Positions 44,015 through 54,813 of a stretch of 64,000 nucleotides of DNA are shown one piece after another; within the stretch, counting starts at the first letter, position 1; every line of letters starts with the position of its first letter. The stretch spans positions 867,601 to 931,600 of the forward strand of contig NW_017804342.1 of NCBI RefSeq assembly GCF_001625305.1, written 5' to 3'. This DNA comes from Branchiostoma belcheri (lineage: Eukaryota; Chordata; Leptocardii; Amphioxiformes; Branchiostomatidae). The notes beneath the pieces were generated by a model that saw only the letters and a program-made list of their open reading frames with translations, was not told where the DNA came from and did not search any database. A program made the translations under genes and the position numbers.

Positions 44015-47000
44015 CTAGCCGTATACAAGCCTCAGTACGCTATTCATTGCTGCTCGTAGCAGTCCCAACACACGATACGGCAGGCTTTCTGTGCCTTCCT
44101 GTTCACTCTCTTGCTTCTCACCGATACGAGGACAACCGTTCGGTAGTTCATGTGTCTCTATTGTTGCCTCGGCTGTTGGTTCATCGTCGTCGTTACCAGT
44201 GAGAAGGGCTTCTTCGTTTTCTTCATATGGCAAGGTGTCAGCCAGAGGCTTTGATGAAGAACCTGGTGTCACATCTTCAACGCGAATGCCGCTTTTGTCA
44301 TCGGATGATGCAGTGACATCTGCGGACCTTTCCTCTGCAGCATCTTTAAATGACGATGCCTTCGGAGAAAACAAAGGTTTCTCTTCCGAAGTTTCGTCTA
44401 TATTTGAAGACATCACGTCCGATGCTGCAGTTTCACCGGCAGATGACATGAGGTCGATCTTAGGATCATCCTCTCGGACGACAGATGTGGGCACGTCAGA
44501 TGACGTCAGAGGATCCTGTGCGACGCTGACGGTGACGTCGTCGACGGCAGCCTCCCTCTGGTTGCCATGGTTACCGATGACCTGGGCGTGGTCGTCCCCG
44601 TCCCCCGCCTCCTGGTCCTGCTGTGCGGGCTCCTCCACCGCGAACACCGACCGCTGGGTCGGCACGAAGGACGAACGCGTCCAGGGGTGGTCAGGGCAGT
44701 AGCTGGAGGGAAAAAAAAGAAATATGATTGTCTTCAATGTTGACTTCTTTAAAACCTCAAGTATATCTTCCCCAGGTATAGGCCTTAGGGCCTGTCAGTT
44801 GAGCTGGGCGGTTCTCCATTCCGCTCGGTCTTGGAAGACCCCTCCTTCTCACGTCTGTCTAGTCTGCCCAGTATATATACTTGGCCCATATTTCTTGCAT
44901 GTGATCTTTACACCTTTTCCTGGGTCTGCCTAAAGGGCGCATGCCCATCGGTTTATATTTGAGAGTCTATCTTTGAAATCCTTCCTCTTCCATTCTCTTA
45001 ACATGCCCTAGCCATCTAAGGGCTGTCCTTTCTATATCTAATTCTATCTATGTCATTCCAAGAATTTCTCTTAGACGACTGTTTCTCTTCTTAGACTTAA
45101 AACCATCAGCCTTCGAGGCTACACACCAGCCCCACATCGGGCACTTGTCTGGATATCTGGTAGCTTACCTTTTACAGATACCCAGCAGCCACGTGTCTAT
45201 GGAGCGGAAGTGGTACTGCATGCTGTGGTAAGACTTAGACTGGAACTTGTACGAGTCAAACATCTGCACCTTTCCACGCTGCCAGCGGGCTCCAACCACC
45301 TAACGAAACGGGTAAAGCCATGAGATCAGAATGCAGTGTATTACTGGGAATTGCTCAAGAAGCTAGAAACTAAAACCTTACTTTATCAGTTGCATGGTGT
45401 CATGCATCATTAGAAAACTTCATTTGTTACTGGTAGAAATTACGTTTGTAAAGTTTAGTACAGCAAATAGGATGAAAGATTGTCCATGGAAAGAGACGAA
45501 GTTGGTAGGAATGAGACCATGCAACGTAGCAGTACAGTTAGCGACTAAAAGAGTCAGGTCGACTCGAGGTTTGTACTTGAACGTGCGTGAGAGAGAAAAT
45601 GCAGTAACGTAGATTTTACACAGTTCCTATCCAGCCTGGTTAGTTTACGTCCGCTCCCACAGTCGATACTTAGTACCGGTTTGACCGTCGGACGGTAGCG
45701 ACTGTGGGAGCATACGTAACCTCACCAGGATGGTACCAAAGCTAGTTCCTATCATAAGTTGTTATTAAAACTCCTGATTTACCTTTTCTCCCTCTCCGGC
45801 CCAGATCTCCACGTGAACCATGTTGTGCCGCTGTTTCTTAGACTTGGGGTTATAGTAGATCCCTGACACGAACACCAGATCACCAGGACGTCATGTCCTC
45901 TTCCCTGGAAAACCGAGAGTATGGCGTTATACAGAAATCTCTTAACAGTTCTCGTTGTACTATTCTCGAATAAAACATCTTACAATCGCCGAAGCTCAGC
46001 CCAAACAAACGCTTGTTCTGGAATGTATATGTGATGACAAATCCCCATTGTTCCTTGTTCGAAGACTTAGCAAAGACAGGGTCATATTCCTTGTCATGTA
46101 CCAATTTTCAATTTTTTTCAGCGAGCTTTGGAAGACCCGACGTCCCCTCAACAACAAATCTACAGCAGCATTTTCTGTCACAAGTACAGCTTAAGTCCAC
46201 GGTTGACGGATTGTGCATACATCATGTATGCCCTACACTTCAAGCAGAGGTTTAGGTTTCGGCTTAGTTTTGGTGTGTTTTATGCGTTTTTACCGGGCTC
46301 TCTTTTTTTGTACCGGTATCTTTTTTTCTACACCAGCCAGCCTTGGCGTGGCAAATGGTACGAGCCGTAACTACCTGGCAAATGGATACTGTCTTGCCAA
46401 TTTGAAACTGTCTTTTCCGCTACCGAAAGATCTGCTTGGATGTGACATAGTAAGTCCCAAGACGCCGTCCTATCGTAGGACATAAGTGGCCGGGCGCAAA
46501 GATCCATTAAAATTGCCCCTACCTTTCCACCACGTTGGGTAAAGTGTCGAACATGTAGGCCTGGTTCCAGGGCCCGATGGTGAAGCCGAAATCCTCCTTC
46601 AGTTCCCGGAGCACCCGGCGGACCAGCCCACAACAGTCCAGGAACAGGGGGGAGGCGTACTCAGGACTGTCTGCACGGAGAGGGGGGTAGGCGGAAATGG
46701 CACTAACGTGAGTTGAGCGTTCTCAATAAGCTGAGGTTTAGGCGTCGAATTATTTTTGGCATGTTTGTAGACGCCTATATCTGGCTCTCTCTTGCAGTGT
46801 ACTGGTATCTTTTTTTCACGCCAGTCTAACTCGGGTGGTAAATGACAACTGTCAGGCAAATGGATACTGCCTGGCCAATTTGATAATGTCTTAGCAGCCA
46901 CCGAAAGAGTTGCTTAGAGATAAAGTCTAGAGCTCTTTCTCTCTTCTGCCGCCCTCTATAAAAATGATCTAACGGTCGTTCACACAATAACATTGATGAA

Positions 47001-47905
47001 CCAAATTGCCCGACCTGGGAAAACTATTTAAAAAGGGGAAAAATCGATGCTTTGACTTTATGTTACAATTAAGATGAAGAGGGCACGTTTCTATACCTGG
47101 ATGGTGGTACTTTTTGGCGTAAGGCACGCCGTAGTATTTCTTAGCCGTTTCCAGAAACTTGTGCCGCAGCGCCGCCATGCGGTTGGGATCGGCCCTGGCC
47201 TGCAGCTCACGTTCCTTCATCAGCTGCTGTGTCTTCAGCTCCGTCTGACGGCGTTTCTTGTACTAAACACAAAAAGGTCACAATGTAAAACATCGAACGT
47301 ATGTCAAGGCGAGACGTTTCTTTAATTTGTCTAGATCTTTCGATATCTGGACCCAAGAAATGTTCAAAATGATTGTAAGTTCTAGTGAATGTATTTCTTA
47401 ATTTAGTGCCACCACTCCACCGAGAACGAACTGGAAAGATCGCACACAGAAATATCTGATTTTAAGCATTCTAAGTTTAGAAAAACACATACTATTAGAA
47501 GTACTGCCCATGCACAATCGTTTGGAAGTGAAGCTGCATGGGATGAAGAAAGCTAGGTGGGTGTGACAAGCACCGACGAAACGGTTAGATATCGTCTGCA
47601 TATCTGCCAATTTCCGACGTGTAACATTAAAATGTTAACACTATCCTGATGAGTTCAACGAATGTACAGGCTAGAGGATTGTACGAAGATTCTCGGACAT
47701 TTACCTGGCGAAAGGCTCCCTGTAGGTCCTTCTTCCCGCCCCTGTTCTCCTTGTTGTCGCCGGCGAAGTTTACCTCGAAGACGCAGGGCTGGGGCCGTTT
47801 GCTGCCCGCTGGAGCTGGCTTGGCGGTGTCGGTCCTGGAGTCGGCCATAACTGTCCGGGAGGGTTGGCAGCTCTGGAGGGGGGATCGGCTATTGACTGTT
47901 GCCAT
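44015..47905 (-). CDS. NlpC/P60-like cysteine-peptidase-fold protein (one frameshift)
   Basis: Six exons: 47705-47905, 47097-47262, 46523-46670, 45783-45904, 45179-45300, 44015-44702; about 481 aa if one extra base is ignored. The N-terminal 67 aa are disordered; exon 2 is a charged helix (MKERELQARADPN). Exon 3 has LDCCGLVRRVLRELKEDFGF and exon 4 has NMVHVEIWAGEGEK, the Cys and His positions of the NlpC/P60 papain-like fold, with GDLVFVSG between them as in that family. Exon 5 ends SIDTWLLGICK, then SYCPDHPWT; the long C-terminal tail is acidic and Ser-rich. Exon 4 contains one extra T at 45891 (plus strand): upstream frame reads REEDM, downstream RPGDLVF. It may be a sequencing error, an allele or a recent break. 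Function in eukaryotes is unknown to me; amidase/peptidase or acyltransferase activity is possible. Confidence 0.72.
44745..45095 (-). pseudogene. LINE 3' remnant (minus)
   Basis: On the minus strand, separate frames give LRWLGHVKRMEEE, then GRPRKRCKDHM and DRAEWRTAQLN, the order of motifs at the C-terminus of LINE polyproteins. Frames are broken by stops. It lies in the last intron of the NlpC/P60-like gene. Confidence 0.6.
45630..45735. repeat. Hairpin-forming inverted repeat
   Basis: CGCTCCCACAGTCGATAC near 45651 is mirrored by GTAGCGACTGTGGGAGC near 45695, and TACCGGTTTGACCGTCGGACGGTA forms a further inner palindrome. CAGCCTGGTTAGTTTACGT pairs with ACGTAACCTCACCAGG at the ends. It is intronic, a small MITE. 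Confidence 0.7.
46240..46470 (+). mobile_element. MITE, family B
   Basis: Blocks in order: GAGGTTTAGGTTTCGGCTTA, TTTTACCGGGCTCTC, GTACCGGTATCTTTTTTTCTA, CTGGCAAATGGATACTG, TTGCCAATTTGAAACTGTC and GATCTGCTTGGATG. The same order occurs at 46715-46920 and reversed at 51290-51530. Confidence 0.75.
46715..46922 (+). mobile_element. MITE, family B
   Basis: It contains TGAGGTTTAGGC, GCCTATATCTGGCTCTC, GTACTGGTATCTTTTTTTCA, GCAAATGGATACTGCCTGGCC and AATTTGATAATGTCTT blocks in the same order as the 46240 copy. The two flank exon 3 of the NlpC/P60-like gene. Confidence 0.75.
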
Positions 47906-48771
47906 CGATTGTTCTTAATTAAAATCCTTAATAATTTAAAATAATCGCGATGTCGTCCGCGTGCAACCACAGGGAACTCTACTTCCGCGTTCAATACTTC
48001 GATACACCTGAGCCAATCTCAAAACGGCACCAGATTTTTTACGAACTTAAGATTTCCTTCAACTAAACAGAGCAAAGTTGATGCTAGTTGACTGGTAGAA
48101 ATGATGAGAAAAAGAGGACGACGACCGTTTTTATACGGACGCACCGTCACCGCTGTGCTTGTTTTTGTTTGAATGTGCCTCCACGGCCGTTAGTAAACAC
48201 TCGCCCCTGTATGCCCATATTTGGAGGTGGGTGGTCGGTCGCAGGTGAGACCAGGTGTTATTTTCTCACCTGTACGTCACGTCACCTATCGGGTAACGTT
48301 AGGTCGGCCTGCCGGTAATGTTGACAATCGCAAGACGTTACCATGGACACGATTCTAGGGTCACTATGTTCACTATGGCTAACCCACTGGCTGTGATTTC
48401 ACAGAAGACAATGCGTTCTACCTTTTACGACGCTTATACTTATTAAAATAGCTATCATTGATGCACTGCTGAAGGCAAAAAGCTTACCTTTAACTTGAGC
48501 GATATATCTAGGCCAGGACTATTTTGTCGTTTTTATGCAAAGGTTTTTAAAACGGAGCGTCGGAGGGACTTACAAATCTGCAGTGAGGTGTCAAGGGTCA
48601 GCTGTGTTTACACTGGAACGTCCGGTCGCCATGGCAACAACAAAGATGGCGGCCGCGCGATGAAAAAAAAACTCCGTCTGAAAAGTTGTCTCGCGCTGCA
48701 AGATTCTTACCATAGTCGGAGTAGTTTTTGTTTTCTTTTTAATTTTTTGTTGATCGTAAGGTGATTGTAAG
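47906..48771. promoter_or_regulatory. Divergent promoter region (NlpC/P60-like and centrin-like)
   Basis: 866 bases separate the two start codons on opposite strands. An NRF-1/YY1-like AAGATGGCGGCCGCGC lies near 48642, close to the centrin-like start; no TATA box is obvious. A CGTCACGTCACC stretch occurs near 48274. No exon is recognised in between. Shared control is inference. Confidence 0.5.
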
Positions 48772-51279
48772 ATGCCCGGGAAAAAGAAGAAGAAGACGAA
48801 GTCTGCCCGGGAGGAGCCCGCCTCGCCCCGGGAGCCTGAAGACCCTATCGCCGCCAACGTCCGGGTACCGCCACCCCCCAGACCTGGCGAGAGCGTGAGT
48901 TCACCTACTTTTTTTATACTTCTCGCGTATTTTGATCTAAATCGTGTATTGCCATCAACCAAAAATACATATAATATATTTTTTACCGAATGGTGACATT
49001 TGGCACACGTCAAAGTACCGATCTAAGCTTCTTTATTTTCAATAGACCACAACATACATTTGCAATCAAGGAAGTTCAACACTTCAAGGAAGCAGGTGGA
49101 AATGAGTACCTTGCTTTGGCTAGCTACAGATAGGACGTTAAATGGAGGTCCCGTGTTTGAGGGAGAGCCACATCCCACGCATGATAAAGAATCCACCACA
49201 CCTTTCGAAATAAAAATGATGCGATAAAAAATACTACTAAAGTTACATGTTTTCTATTTGAGAGTTGGTGATTCACTTCAAATCACCCGGATTAAGGCCT
49301 TGCGGACACTTTGTACTAGCCATACAGTGATTTACATCATCAGCCTTGTGGACTCCAGAAAGACCAGTGTAAAGTGGCACACTGATGGAGATCCTAATCA
49401 AGCAAACAAATAAACAAACAAACCCTCCCTGTCCCCCCAGTTGCGAGCCCTGCTGCTGAACAGACAGGTGGATGAGAAGGAGCTCCTCGGGATGAAGATC
49501 TCCACCCGCATCTTAGAACAACTCACTCCGCAGGAGATCAGGGAACTCAAGATGGTCTTTGAGGTCTTCGACACCAACAGCTCAGGGTAAGACTACCGTC
49601 TTTTTTGTAGTAGTAAAATACTGAATAAAGAGATCCTTTTACACAACCAAATGTTTTATTCTGCAGGCTTCCTCAGGGCAGTTCTGCCTGGTTCACATTG
49701 CACAGCACAGGTGTCGCTGCTACAGATGCATTTCCAAATGTAAAATAGCGACACCTGTGCAGTGCGATGTGAACCAGTCAGAATTGCCCTGAGGAATGTA
49801 GCAGACGGTCACAGAAATGTCGGCTAATGGTTGTGTCAAAAAAGAGTCTCTTTATTCAGTGACTTACCAACAGGATGAAACTATTCACTGAGTATTAAAA
49901 AAGTCTCCACGCAGATCTTTTGGTGGCCAGGTCAGTATCCTGTTAGGGCCACTGTTAGATATTATTTGTTGGTCAGATACTGTCTTGTCTATTGCTTCTG
50001 TATTGGCTATAGATGGGATACTGCCTTGCCTATTGGATACTGAATACTGCTAAATGTAACTGTCATTTAGTGCCACATAGATGCTTATACTTGTTTACCA
50101 CCCTCTACAAAGGTTAGATGGACTAGCCCATATTAGATAATTTCATGAAAAATAAGAATTTGAGAAGTATGCAGCCAACTTAACCCTTATTTTCCTTCTC
50201 CAGTACTGTGGATGCCCAGAAGCTGAGGAGAGCCTTCAGAGTTCTTGGCTTCAAGATGTCCAAAGAGGATGTGCGAGAAATGATGTTTAATGTCACCAAG
50301 AAGGCAAAAGGGTAAGTCTAAAATCTTACAAACCTACAAAAGTTCCTGGACCATAAGTTTAGGCTAAACAGAGAAATCTTTTTGTGTCTAAAGTTTCTAC
50401 TGTCTTAACTAATTAAAGTTTGTACATGTACTTTTCCAGGGAGATTGACTTTAACGAGTTTCTGGAGATGGTGATAGAAAGACAAGGAGACTCCAGAGAC
50501 ATCTACGAAGAAATCAAACAAGGCTTCAAAATGATGGACTATGGTAAGACTGGACGTAGTAATGCAGAGTAACGTAGGGAGCTGGGACAAAAACTATGAC
50601 TGTATGGTTTAAGGTATGTCTAAAGGAAGGGCTAAAAAGAGTGTAGGTTTCTTGAAAGGAATCATGACCAGCAGCTTTCAGCAATCTTTCCAACAAGTTT
50701 TTGTACAAAGTTTAGCCAGGTTAGGTTTCATTGTATCATTCTCCATATTCCCAGCTAATCTCCCTCCTTTCCCAAATCTACAGATGGCACAGGGAAGATC
50801 ACAGTCAGTAACCTCAAACAGGCTTGTAAGGATGCTGGCATCAGGTAAGCAACCAACCTTCTCCTAAAACGTAACCCACTGTAGGATAATCTTACTTACT
50901 AGGCAGTCACTTTCCAATGTACCAGACATATTCTATAACAACTGTGTGTAATCAATGGACACAGGCAACCTGCCAGTGCTATCTTTTAGATGCCTGTACA
51001 GTCAGTGCATTAGTCTATGATTAGATTTTTGAGTACAGTATATATCATCCAATACACATGACTTTGGACTGATTTAAATCATGACATTAGTCATCAATTA
51101 TACAGATTTTGTCCAATGAAAAGATTAATGAGAGAGATAATCTTGCACGTTAATCCCCTGAACACAGGTTCACAGATCGGGAAATCCATGAGATGATTGA
51201 AGAGGCTGACATGAACGGAGATAGCGCTGTGGATGAAGAGGAGTTCATCAACATCATGCTCAAGACAAACCTCTTCTGA
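48772..51279 (+). CDS. Centrin-like EF-hand protein
   Basis: Six exons in consistent phase: 48772-48894, 49441-49586, 50204-50311, 50440-50543, 50784-50844, 51168-51279; 217 aa. Centrins are calcium-binding proteins of centrioles, basal bodies and nuclear pores. After a 60-residue Lys- then Pro-rich N-terminus come [78 protein letters not shown] and [15 protein letters not shown], the four-EF-hand order of centrin, ending MLKTNLF like the centrin KKTxLx end. Only the fourth loop has an intact set of ligands (D1, N3, D5, E12); loops 1 and 3 end in K and N instead of E, and loop 2 is degenerate. It is a divergent centrin, not clearly CETN1-4. Confidence 0.88.
49090..49390 (+). mobile_element. 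SINE body/tail without head
   Basis: ATGAGTACCTTGCTTTGGCTAG, GGAGGTCCCGTGTTTGAGGG, AGAGCCACATCCC and GATAAAGAATCCACCAC match the body of the 59.0 kb SINE, but no A/B boxes are seen. It is in intron 1 of the centrin-like gene. Confidence 0.55.
49617..49862. mobile_element. MITE, family C, inverted repeat
   Basis: AAAGAGATCCTTTTACACAACC is mirrored by GTTGTGTCAAAAAAGAGTCTCTTTAT, and CAGGGCAGTTCTGCCTGGTTCACAT by ATGTGAACCAGTCAGAATTGCCCTG; AGCGACACCTGTGC lies in the core. A shorter copy is at 57215-57350. Confidence 0.8.
49895..50110. mobile_element. Degraded MITE, family B
   Basis: Blocks CACGCAGATCTTTTGGTGGCC, CAGTATCC, GATACTGCCTTGCC and TTTACCACCCTCTACAAAGG are shared with family B copies. 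It is in intron 2 of the centrin-like gene. Confidence 0.5.
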
Positions 51280-51285
51280 GTGGTG

Positions 51286-51535
51286 GACAGGCAAATCTCC
51301 AAGCAGATCTTTCCATGGCTGCAAAGACAGTATCGAATTGGCCGGGCAGTATGATCCATTTGATAGACAGTTGCCATTTGCCACTCAAAGGTCTGCCGGC
51401 AGATCTTTGTGTATCAATGCACTAGACTAGCGTAAAAAAAAGATACCAGTACATACAAGAGAGCCCGATAAAAATGGCTAAAAACGTGCCAAAAATAAGC
51501 CAAAACCTAAACCTCTGCTTGGAGAGGCTAACTAT
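51286..51535 (-). mobile_element. MITE, family B, inverted orientation
   Basis: It starts CTCCAAGCAGATCTTTCC, then CAGTATCGAATTGGCC, AAGATACCAGTACATACAAG, GAGAGCCCGATAAAAATGGC and CCAAAACCTAAACCTCTGC, which is the reverse complement order of the 46240 copy. It begins 7 bases after the centrin-like stop codon. Confidence 0.75.
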
Positions 51536-54500
51536 GAGTATAATATGCCAGCACTGACATCTTCTGTGATTGGTGGATTCCTGAGAGTCCAGCAATCTGA
51601 TTGGCTGCAAAGGATGCCTGCAGTTATGTGGTACCTCCTTTCAAAACTGGTGTGGCAGTTATACTGGGTATACACGTGTATGAACCTTGAGAAGACTAGT
51701 AGCTACAAAGTACTTTATGATGAATATCATAAAAAGAACATGCTGGCCATGTGAAGGACATCTCATAAAATATGGGCATGAAATTCTGTTATGTGGTATG
51801 ATAAGGAAGACAGCACGTCAGAGAGACCAGGTGACACCATATGTAAATTAGGATGTATTATTCTCATTATTAACATAAATGTGAACAGCAGCACGGTTAC
51901 CATGGTAACCTGCCATAGACACTTTGTATATTACACATGGGTTGAGAGTCTAGAAAGTGACATAGTAGCTCTAGATGAATAGCTGCTAGCCAAACTAATA
52001 CGTCTACAGCAGACACCTATATCTGATATATGAACCTAGAGCTAGTGCTGCATCTGTAGGGATCTGTGAAGCTTTACAAACTGGGCTTGCACAAAAAAGG
52101 GATTTAGATTATATGAAAATAAAGCCCTGCATATTTGTGATGTTTTACCTCATTGTATGACAGTACTTAATTGCTGAAGAATCTGTTTGGATTTAATAAA
52201 ATGAGGGAAAATTATCCTTACACTTTTTTTCTCCAAGAAATGTTCACTTTATAATTGAAAAAGATGTCTCAATATCATGGTCGCAATGTCAAGTATCAAG
52301 ATTAAAAATGAAACCAAAAATCTGCAAGAAGTATTTCAGCTGTTTCTAAGCAGTGAAATGATCTGCTATTCATAGAAATGAAGTACCTCAGTCAACTTTA
52401 TCTCCTGTGTATCCAAATTTAAACTGGTAGTGGTTGGCCTACAAAACTTGATGTTGTGTTTCTGTCCTGAAAAACCTTGGGTCTTCTGCTTTCAGAATAT
52501 TTCACAATGCTATTGCATGGAAAAAAGCCACATGAAATGAGTGCTGAAAGAAGTTGACAGAATGTTACTGATTGTTTTTGTTAGGAAGCTGACAATATCA
52601 AAGTCAAGGGGAACCAAGAGCAGAATTTGTACAGCCACTGAGTTTTGAATGTGAAGGTTGGCAGACTTGTAGGACCTGGCTTTGAGTGGTCATCTCAAGG
52701 CATGAGTATGAATTAAAGATTATCTTATTGACAAAGACTGTCTTATTTTAAAGAACCAAAGTCAATCAGTTCGTGAAAAATCTTCATTATATTGCTCATT
52801 TTTAATGCATCTTCCTGCAGGAGTGTTTCAAAATACTCTACTGCAATTTGAAAAGTGCATTTTTTTGTATCATGTTGCAATAAGTAGAGTGAATGAATAA
52901 CAAGAAATCCAATCGTCGTTCCAATAAATGTACTTGTTTTCCTGCCAAATGAACAGAGATTAATGGGATTTACATTTCTTTGTCTATCATAATAACACCA
53001 ATTTGCTTCAAATCATCAAAAATTGACAACCACCCAAAGCCAATCATACAAGAGAAGTAAAAAGAAAAGTGCATCAAATCTGGCCAGAGTTCCAAAAATC
53101 TCTTAGAGAAGTTACAATTGGCATAAAGAGACATGGACACATCACATATCAAAGACAGGACATCATTCATAATTCTTTACAGACACATAAGAAAGAAGAG
53201 GGGATTGTGGCTATGTATGACACAGCTCTGGCACCCTATATTATACACATCCAGGGTGATCTTGTTTGTACAATGACATATCACTACTGTTCCTTGCATG
53301 TTTCCTTCTAACTATGAATTCATGACAACTACAGGCTCAGGCTTACAGTCATTTGCATGGCTCTGTAGTGTTAAATTGGAAAGAAATGTCCAGCTTTGGA
53401 TATCGATTGGTAAGAAATAAAGCTTGAGTTTATGCCAGCTATAACATACTAGTAGTTTGGTGGAAAAACTATGGTACAAGTAAAAATAGAAGTAAAATTT
53501 GTGACTGCCTCTTTCCAAAAATGGCCTACATGTGTATGTTGTATGGGAAATACAGTCAGACTGAGTGAACAATGAACAGTGAGTTTTCTACATTGTACTG
53601 GCAAGCCGAAGTCAAAAGGCCCATTCTATTACAAAACCCTTCAAGCCCTGCCATCAATTTCAATTTCTGTTCCAAATAAATTCCCTTTGACCCTGAATCA
53701 TCAGCAATGATTTAAAAAAATTCCATAAATTTTCATATTTGATGTGATCATGATTCACAATCATGGCTATGCCTTATCATAATGACTGATTCGTCAGTGA
53801 AAGAAACTGAGATTAACAGAGACACTCTGAGCATCCCTTCATACAAATGCTGAAATCTAGACCCCAAAAGCAAGGTGATGACAGTGTGTGGCTTTATCTC
53901 CATTTGTAGCCTACCACTACAGCATAACTGATCGAAAAACTGTACAAAATCAGAAGAGCTCAACATAAGTGCTACATTTTGTATGACAATAAAAACCCTA
54001 TTTCGGAGTCTACTCTTCCTCACTCACACCATGAATTATTAGGGATGGGCTGGACCATTTAAAGGGGGAAAGGGAGCATTTGCTGGTTTTAAGTGCAGTG
54101 CAACAAAATTATTTTATCACAACGACTGAGCTATTCATTTACATGTAGCCCAACTATGATTTGGTAGGATTATAAAACTAAACTTTATTTTGGTCAAGTT
54201 TCTCTAAACCAAATGATTCTACTTATAAATTTAGGAGAATCTCACATATTGCTTTGAAACTCAATGTAATTTTATATCCGGTAACATACAAGGAACAGTT
54301 AGAATATCTCTTCAAAAAGAACAGCCACTGCTGACTTCACAAGTTGCTATGATAACTGGATTGACTGACAACAAAAATCACACTAAAAATGAGAACAAAA
54401 AGAAGTTTTAACTTCCATGTAAAAAATTGCAGAGAAAATGACAAAGGGTGGTTAACATTGTTCAATGTCCAAGTGTTTTACTGGCTTATCACAGTGTTGA

Positions 54501-54813
54501 TTGAGAAGAAGACTTTTTTTGTATCAAGGATTTCCTTCTTGAGTCTCTGGGAACACTTCACTGGAAAGTTTTGAAGGTTATGCAGCTTTAAGTGCCCTGT
54601 CCTAAAAAGAAAAAAAAATGAAACAAAAACAAGATGAACTCTGTGGTTATCTTGAACAAGAAGTTTACGTAAAAACAAATCAAACCGGTACTCATAGTAG
54701 CACCTGTCGGCAGCGGCTGTTCTTTTTCCCAACACTACTGACTCTACTGTGGCTATGGTACAGTGCAGGGTGGCCACGACCGGTTCATACTGGTTCCAAC
54801 CAGTACAGACCAG
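51536..54813. other. Intergenic; 3' UTRs of centrin-like and CTDNEP1 genes
   Basis: No gene supported. AATAAA at 52118-52123 and 52195-52200 are candidate signals for the centrin-like transcript; TTTATT at 54184-54189 is AATAAA on the minus strand for CTDNEP1. The short open frames here lack domains. At 54770-54830 a CGGTTCATACTGGTTCCAACC-type diverged repeat of about 20 bases abuts the CTDNEP1 stop. Confidence 0.4.

Noticed and set aside
44091..44702. 203-codon plus-strand open frame
   Set aside because: Shadow of the acidic, Ser-rich last exon of the NlpC/P60-like gene on the other strand.
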